In this document: positions 5,622 through 9,331 of the stretch, in pieces
Layout: each line of letters starts with the position of its first letter
Position numbering within the stretch: the first letter of the stretch is position 1
From: Methanobacterium sp. PtaU1.Bin242
Lineage (GTDB): Archaea > Methanobacteriota > Methanobacteria > Methanobacteriales > Methanobacteriaceae
Direction of reading: 5' to 3'
NCBI GenBank assembly: GCA_002067565.1
Contig: MVQZ01000288.1
Location: 1-9,331 of the forward strand
Length of the DNA stretch: 9,331 nt
Position numbers and translations under genes: made by a program
The notes under the pieces: model-generated
The model's database searches: none
The model's input: only the letters and a program-made list of their open reading frames with translations
Told to the model about the DNA's origin: nothing

Positions 5622-7235
5622 ATGAAAAAAGGCGGTCAAATTGTAGGTGGGGGATTAAAAGACATCTACATCAGAGAAAAAAGTGATTCCCAGATGGAAC
5701 TGGGGGATTTACTGGTTGCAGATGGTGATAATAATGATTACACCATAATCCAGGTGAAAGATATAGAATATCGAAGTCAGGTTCCTCAGCTGAACCTTGA
5801 CTTATCTGCTGGAATGAAACTTGAGGGATATGGGGATAATCTGGAATTTGTCCAACCAGAATTGCGTAATTACATGGTAGCCCGGGCTAAAAGTTTGCTT
5901 TACGTGCAGAAAAATGATAAAAGCCAATATTTAATTAAAAGTCCCAAAAGACCTCCCTCTTTTTTCAATTCTATCCGTTCTATTAACGATGATGATCTGG
6001 GATTTTTAAAACCAGAAAAAGCAGAAAATTCAATTTACCTGGGTGATATCAGAAGCGGTTCCACCGTAAAAAAGGATGTTAAGGTGCACATCGATTTGAT
6101 CAAATCTTTAACCCATCACATCTTCATACCGGCCACCACTGGAAGAGGTAAAAGTAATTTAGTAAGGGTGATGCTCTGGAGCATTTTAGATTCAGAAGGT
6201 GCTGGAATTCTTGTACTGGATCCTCATAACGAATATTATGGGGATAATGTAAGAAAAGGCCTGCGAGATCATCCTAAGATGACTGAAAAACTGGAGTATT
6301 ACTCGCCAGACAGTGAAAACCAGGATGCACTAACTTTATCAGTGAATGTTAAGAAGATCCGTCCCAACCATTTCAGTGGAATAGGAGGGTTCTCCTCTGC
6401 TCAAAGCGAAGCAATGAGAATGTTTTATAACAAATATAAAGAGAACTGGATCAGCGAAATTGCCAAAGAAAAGGATAATAAAACCCTTAAGGCGATGGGG
6501 ATCGATGAAAAGACAGCAAAGGTCTTGAAAAGAAAAATTGAAACCAAATTAGGTGTCTCCGCTATAGATGATCAATCATCCCCTGATGATAAAAAATGTG
6601 TGTTTAAAAGTAATCTGTTTACAGGTGGTGATGCAGGATTATCCACCATAAATGATATTGTAGAATCCTTAGAAGAGGGTAAAATCGTTATAATTGACAG
6701 TTCAAAGTTAAGTGATTTTGAGGAACTCTTTGTGGGAAGCATTATCTCCAGTAACATATTCTTCAAATATAAAAATTACAATTCTGATGTATTAAAAAAC
6801 AGGCCAGTAATTAGTATTGTAATAGAAGAAGCCCCACGAGTTTTAGGTAGAGAAGCCCTGGAAAGCGGGATGGGAAATAACATATACGGCACAATAGCCC
6901 GAGAGGGGCGTAAATTCAAACTGGGCTTAATCGCCATCACCCAGCTGGCCAGTGTTATTCCCCGGGCCATACTTGCCAATATGAACACCAAAATTATACT
7001 GGGAAATGAAATGTCCATGGAAAGATCAGCCATAATAGACAGCGCCTCCCAGGATCTTTCAGATGATAACAGGATAATCGCAAGTTTAGATAAAGGTGAA
7101 GCAATAGTCAGCAGTGTCTTTACCAGATTCGCCATACCCATATACACACCAGAATTTGAAAAGTTTGTTAATGAATATCTAAGCAAACAAGGCGAAAAAA
7201 TGGAAATTGAAGGCGAAACAGAACTTATAGGTTAA
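5622..7235 (+). CDS. herA: HerA hexameric DNA translocase/helicase
   Basis: HerA is a FtsK/VirB4-like AAA+ ATPase that pumps double-stranded DNA into the NurA nuclease. The product has 537 residues, the usual length. The N-terminal region (about 4-90) fits the HAS beta-barrel that contacts NurA; VGGGLKDIYI starts it. Walker A is ATTGRGKSN (171-179, K177). LVLDPHNEY (197-205) is the conserved strand after it. A mainly helical insertion (about 245-335) follows. Walker B is ISIVIEEAPR (397-406) with E402/E403. TIAREGRKFK (424-433) supplies the arginine-finger region (R427, R430), and AITQ ends with the sensor Q441. The C-terminal tail (about 500-537) would brace the neighbouring subunit. An ATG at 5601 would add seven residues but lacks a ribosome binding site. 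It is coupled to nurA, and mre11 follows after 72 nt. Confidence 0.95.
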   Translation: MKKGGQIVGGGLKDIYIREKSDSQMELGDLLVADGDNNDYTIIQVKDIEYRSQVPQLNLDLSAGMKLEGYGDNLEFVQPELRNYMVARAKSLLYVQKNDKSQYLIKSPKRPPSFFNSIRSINDDDLGFLKPEKAENSIYLGDIRSGSTVKKDVKVHIDLIKSLTHHIFIPATTGRGKSNLVRVMLWSILDSEGAGILVLDPHNEYYGDNVRKGLRDHPKMTEKLEYYSPDSENQDALTLSVNVKKIRPNHFSGIGGFSSAQSEAMRMFYNKYKENWISEIAKEKDNKTLKAMGIDEKTAKVLKRKIETKLGVSAIDDQSSPDDKKCVFKSNLFTGGDAGLSTINDIVESLEEGKIVIIDSSKLSDFEELFVGSIISSNIFFKYKNYNSDVLKNRPVISIVIEEAPRVLGREALESGMGNNIYGTIAREGRKFKLGLIAITQLASVIPRAILANMNTKIILGNEMSMERSAIIDSASQDLSDDNRIIASLDKGEAIVSSVFTRFAIPIYTPEFEKFVNEYLSKQGEKMEIEGETELIG

Positions 7236-7248
7236 TAAAAGCATTAAC
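7231..7248 (+). repeat. Small inverted repeat after herA
   Basis: GTTAAT (7231-7236) pairs with ATTAAC (7243-7248) around a 6-nt loop and overlaps the herA stop (7233-7235). It is followed by ATATTTAAAA, which could be a TATA-like element for an internal promoter (start near 7280), but there is no strong T-tract. It is probably a minor RNA structure within the operon. Confidence 0.3.
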
Positions 7249-7307
7249 TCATATTTAAAAAAAATGATTATTGATCTATAGCTGAAAATAAAGGGTTGAA
7301 AAAGAAT

Positions 7308-8606
7308 ATGTATAAATTCGCACATCTAGCAGATTGCCATTTAGGAGCTCAGAAATATCCGGAACTAAAAGAATTAGAGATGGCAGCATTTAAAAATTGC
7401 TTAGATAAATGTATGGAAGAAAAAGTAGATTTCATCATTATTGCTGGTGATTTATTTCATTCAAACCTTCCGGACATGGGAGTGGTTAAAGAAGCAGTAG
7501 GAAAACTAAAAGAAGTGAAAGAAAAGGGTATACCTATCTACATCAATTATGGTAGCCATGATTTCAGTCCCAATGAAACATCAATTATCGATGTGATAAC
7601 CGAAAGCGGTTTACTGAAAAAGTTATTCGATGCAAGGATTTTCAAGGATGATAATGGAAAGGAAAAAATAAAATTAAATTTCATGGTTGATAAAAAAACT
7701 AAAGCCAAACTAACTGGTGTTTCCGGGCGAAAGATGGGAATAGATGACACATATTATGAAATGTTAGATAGAAAAAGCCTGGAAGAAGAAGATGGATTTA
7801 AAATATTCGTATTTCACACCGCAATTAAAAACCTGCTCCCTGATTTTTTAACAAAAATGGAAGGTATGGATATTAAGCTACTTCCCCGCAACTTTGATTA
7901 CTATGCCGGAGGACACATACACAAAAGGATATGTGAAGATAGAATAGATGGTTACAGTGTTATAACTTATGCAGGTCCTTTATTTGCAGGCTATCCCCGG
8001 GATCTGGAAATAAGTGCTAAAGGCGAAAAAAGAGGATTCTTCATAGTGGAATTTGATGAAAAAATACATAACATTAAAAATTGCGAAAATATCAAATTTC
8101 ATGAACTGGATTTAGCTGAATACCTTTTTTTATCCTTCCAAGCAGATTATAAAAATTCACATGAGTTATATGAAGAAATAAAATCTGAGATAGAAATAAA
8201 ATCGAAACAGGGAAAAATAGATGGAAAAATAATTATTTTAAAGGTTAAAGGAGAATTATCCGGAGGAAAAACAGCTGAAATTAACTTCCATGAAATCAGA
8301 AGATTGTTGAGGGATGGAGGAGCGATCCATGTTAGTGTAAATCATCATGGTCTGGTTTCTCGAGAGTTTTCAGAAATTAGAGTTAAAGGCGAGACCACCG
8401 ATGAAATTGAAGAAAATCTGCTTTTAGAAAACATCATCAACATCCAGGTTCCATCAAAAGAACTGAATGACCATGAGGGGGCTCTTTTAGCCAGCAGATT
8501 ATTAAAAACCATCAGACAAACCCCAAAACCAAATGAAAAAAAAGGCGACTATAATCTTAGAATTCTCAATGAATCTTTACATATTTTGGGATTGGAGGAT
8601 TCCTAA
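7308..8606 (+). CDS. mre11: Mre11 nuclease (double-strand break repair)
   Basis: Mre11 is the Mn-dependent 3'-5' exonuclease and endonuclease of the Mre11-Rad50 complex. The product has 432 residues. The calcineurin-like phosphoesterase core has motif I DCHLG (D9, H11), motif II GDLFH (D48, H51), motif III GSHD (82-85) with H84, FVFH (H170), and GGHIHKR (201-207) with H203 and H205. The capping domain (about 250-345) and the helical Rad50-binding tail (about 365-432) follow. Motif III normally reads GNHD; Ser replaces the metal-binding Asn here. ATG 7308 is chosen because it gives the standard MYKFAHLADCHLG start and lies 8 nt after GGGTTGA (7293-7299). A TTG at 7296, inside that site, would add four residues. 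rad50 follows directly with no gap. Confidence 0.95.
   Translation: MYKFAHLADCHLGAQKYPELKELEMAAFKNCLDKCMEEKVDFIIIAGDLFHSNLPDMGVVKEAVGKLKEVKEKGIPIYINYGSHDFSPNETSIIDVITESGLLKKLFDARIFKDDNGKEKIKLNFMVDKKTKAKLTGVSGRKMGIDDTYYEMLDRKSLEEEDGFKIFVFHTAIKNLLPDFLTKMEGMDIKLLPRNFDYYAGGHIHKRICEDRIDGYSVITYAGPLFAGYPRDLEISAKGEKRGFFIVEFDEKIHNIKNCENIKFHELDLAEYLFLSFQADYKNSHELYEEIKSEIEIKSKQGKIDGKIIILKVKGELSGGKTAEINFHEIRRLLRDGGAIHVSVNHHGLVSREFSEIRVKGETTDEIEENLLLENIINIQVPSKELNDHEGALLASRLLKTIRQTPKPNEKKGDYNLRILNESLHILGLEDS
8594..8599 (+). promoter_or_regulatory. rad50 ribosome binding site inside the mre11 3' end
   Basis: GGAGGA lies in the last codons of mre11, 7 nt before ATG 8607. It allows independent loading on rad50 and fixes its start. 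Confidence 0.8.
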
Positions 8607-9331
8607 ATGATTTTCAAGAGCCTGGCAATGGAAAATATAAGAAGCTACCAGAGCAACAAAATTGAATTTCCCACAGGAACCTCACTTTTTGAAGGTGATA
8701 TAGGCTCTGGGAAATCAACCATCTTAATGGCAATTGAATTTGCCCTATTTGGACTGGGAAACCAGAAAGGGGATGCTCTGCTGCGTAAAGGATCAAAAAA
8801 AGGCTCAGTTTTCCTGGAATTTTCAGTGGGAGATAATAATTATCAGGTAAAAAGGTCTCTAATTAGAAATCAAAATAACAACTCCATAAGACAGGATAAA
8901 GGTATGCTGGGGGTTAATGGAAAAAAACTACATCTATCCCCATCTGAAATCAAAGAAAAAATATTAGACATCCTTAATTTCAAAGAACCCCTCAATGCTC
9001 GGGCGCAGAGTGTGATCTTCCGCTATGCAGTTTACACTCCTCAAGAAGAGATGAAATTCATACTTTCACAGAAGCCTGATCTGAGACTGCAAACATTAAG
9101 AAAGGCATTTGGAATAGAAGATTATAAAATAGCAGCAGAAAACGCTGCATTGATATCAAGATCTTTGAAGGACAAAATTAGTTACTTAAGCGGTCAAACA
9201 TCTGATCTGGATGAAAAAAAAGATTATATGGTCAAATTGAAGGATAAATTAGCCAGTAATGAGAATGATCTCTCAGAACACGTGGTAAATAGTGAAAAAA
9301 TTGAATCTAAATTAATAAAAGAAAAAAATGA
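8607..9331 (+). CDS. rad50: Rad50 SMC-like ATPase (partial, C-terminus off the right edge)
   Basis: Rad50 is the ATPase that clamps DNA ends and controls Mre11. Only 241 residues are visible; a full protein would be about 850-1000, with a long coiled coil, zinc hook, and the signature and Walker B motifs beyond the edge. Visible are the N-terminal strand MIFKSLAMENIRSY with R12, Walker A EGDIGSGKST (29-38, K36), the beta sheet with RKGSKKGSVFLEF (60-72), and the Q-loop in FRYAVYTPQEEMKFIL (138-153, Q146). The first coiled-coil arm starts at about residue 180 (ENAALISRSLKDKI onward, rich in Lys/Glu/Asp). The P-loop and Q-loop wording differ from textbook Rad50 (GxNGAGKSS, TRQGEI). The start is clear: GGAGGA is 7 nt upstream and the ATG abuts the mre11 stop, meaning translational coupling. 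A general SMC-type or SbcC name is possible, but the neighbours make Rad50 firm. Confidence 0.93.
   Translation, partial: MIFKSLAMENIRSYQSNKIEFPTGTSLFEGDIGSGKSTILMAIEFALFGLGNQKGDALLRKGSKKGSVFLEFSVGDNNYQVKRSLIRNQNNNSIRQDKGMLGVNGKKLHLSPSEIKEKILDILNFKEPLNARAQSVIFRYAVYTPQEEMKFILSQKPDLRLQTLRKAFGIEDYKIAAENAALISRSLKDKISYLSGQTSDLDEKKDYMVKLKDKLASNENDLSEHVVNSEKIESKLIKEKN

Noticed and set aside
7296..7307. TTG 7296 as mre11 start
   Set aside because: The TTG lies within the GGGTTGA ribosome binding site of ATG 7308, which gives the standard Mre11 N-terminus.
8614..8796. 60-codon minus-strand frame in rad50
   Set aside because: It is opposite the Walker A region of rad50 and has no signals of its own.
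1..9331. CRISPR arrays, tRNA/rRNA genes, insertion sequences, att sites
   Set aside because: I saw no regularly spaced repeats, no tRNA cloverleaf, no transposase or integrase and no target-site duplications on either strand.

Overview
The window looks like chromosomal DNA of a methanogenic euryarchaeote, most probably a Methanobacterium-type member of the Methanobacteriales. The reasons are an archaeal TATA-binding protein, a NurA-HerA-Mre11-Rad50 repair cluster, a DUF5518-like membrane protein, strong GGAGG(TGA) ribosome binding sites, AT-rich intergenic DNA with TATA-like boxes, and TTG start codons. The species assignment is inference: there is no rRNA or tRNA in the window.

Layout from left to right. 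(1) Positions 1-344, minus strand: the N-terminal part of a small glycine-rich membrane protein, cut by the window edge. (2) Positions 345-664: a very AT-rich divergent intergenic region. It holds several TATA-like elements, a perfect 13-bp inverted repeat and four copies of the heptamer ATTCTAT/ATAGAAT. (3) Positions 665-2765, plus strand: tbp (general transcription factor) followed 34 nt later by a SerB-like HAD phosphatase fused to a long COG1340-type coiled coil. (4) Positions 2766-2904: hairpins, a U-tract terminator candidate and a TACAGA-N4-TCTGTA dyad upstream of (5) an MFS drug-efflux-type transporter (2905-4320). (6) Positions 4321-4540: T-tracts and TATA-like sequence with an ambiguous start for the next gene. 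(7) Positions 4541-9331: nurA, herA, mre11 and rad50 in one direction, with rad50 cut by the right edge.

The last four genes act together in double-strand break end processing. Mre11-Rad50 recognises and trims ends, and the HerA hexameric translocase with NurA nuclease resects the 5' strand to give 3' single-stranded DNA for RadA. The Mre11 and Rad50 here carry matching departures from textbook motifs (GSHD instead of GNHD; a GDIGSGKST P-loop; a TPQEEM Q-loop), which suggests a co-evolved archaeal subtype. The tbp gene probably shares a transcript with the serB-coiled-coil gene, an unexplained pairing. The transporter is set apart by its own flanking signals and a higher GC content in its 3' half.

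I found no clear evidence of a mobile element, CRISPR array, RNA gene or wholly new system. The best candidates for something undescribed are the phosphatase-coiled-coil fusion next to tbp, the repeated heptamer/inverted repeat upstream of tbp, and the non-standard start of nurA.
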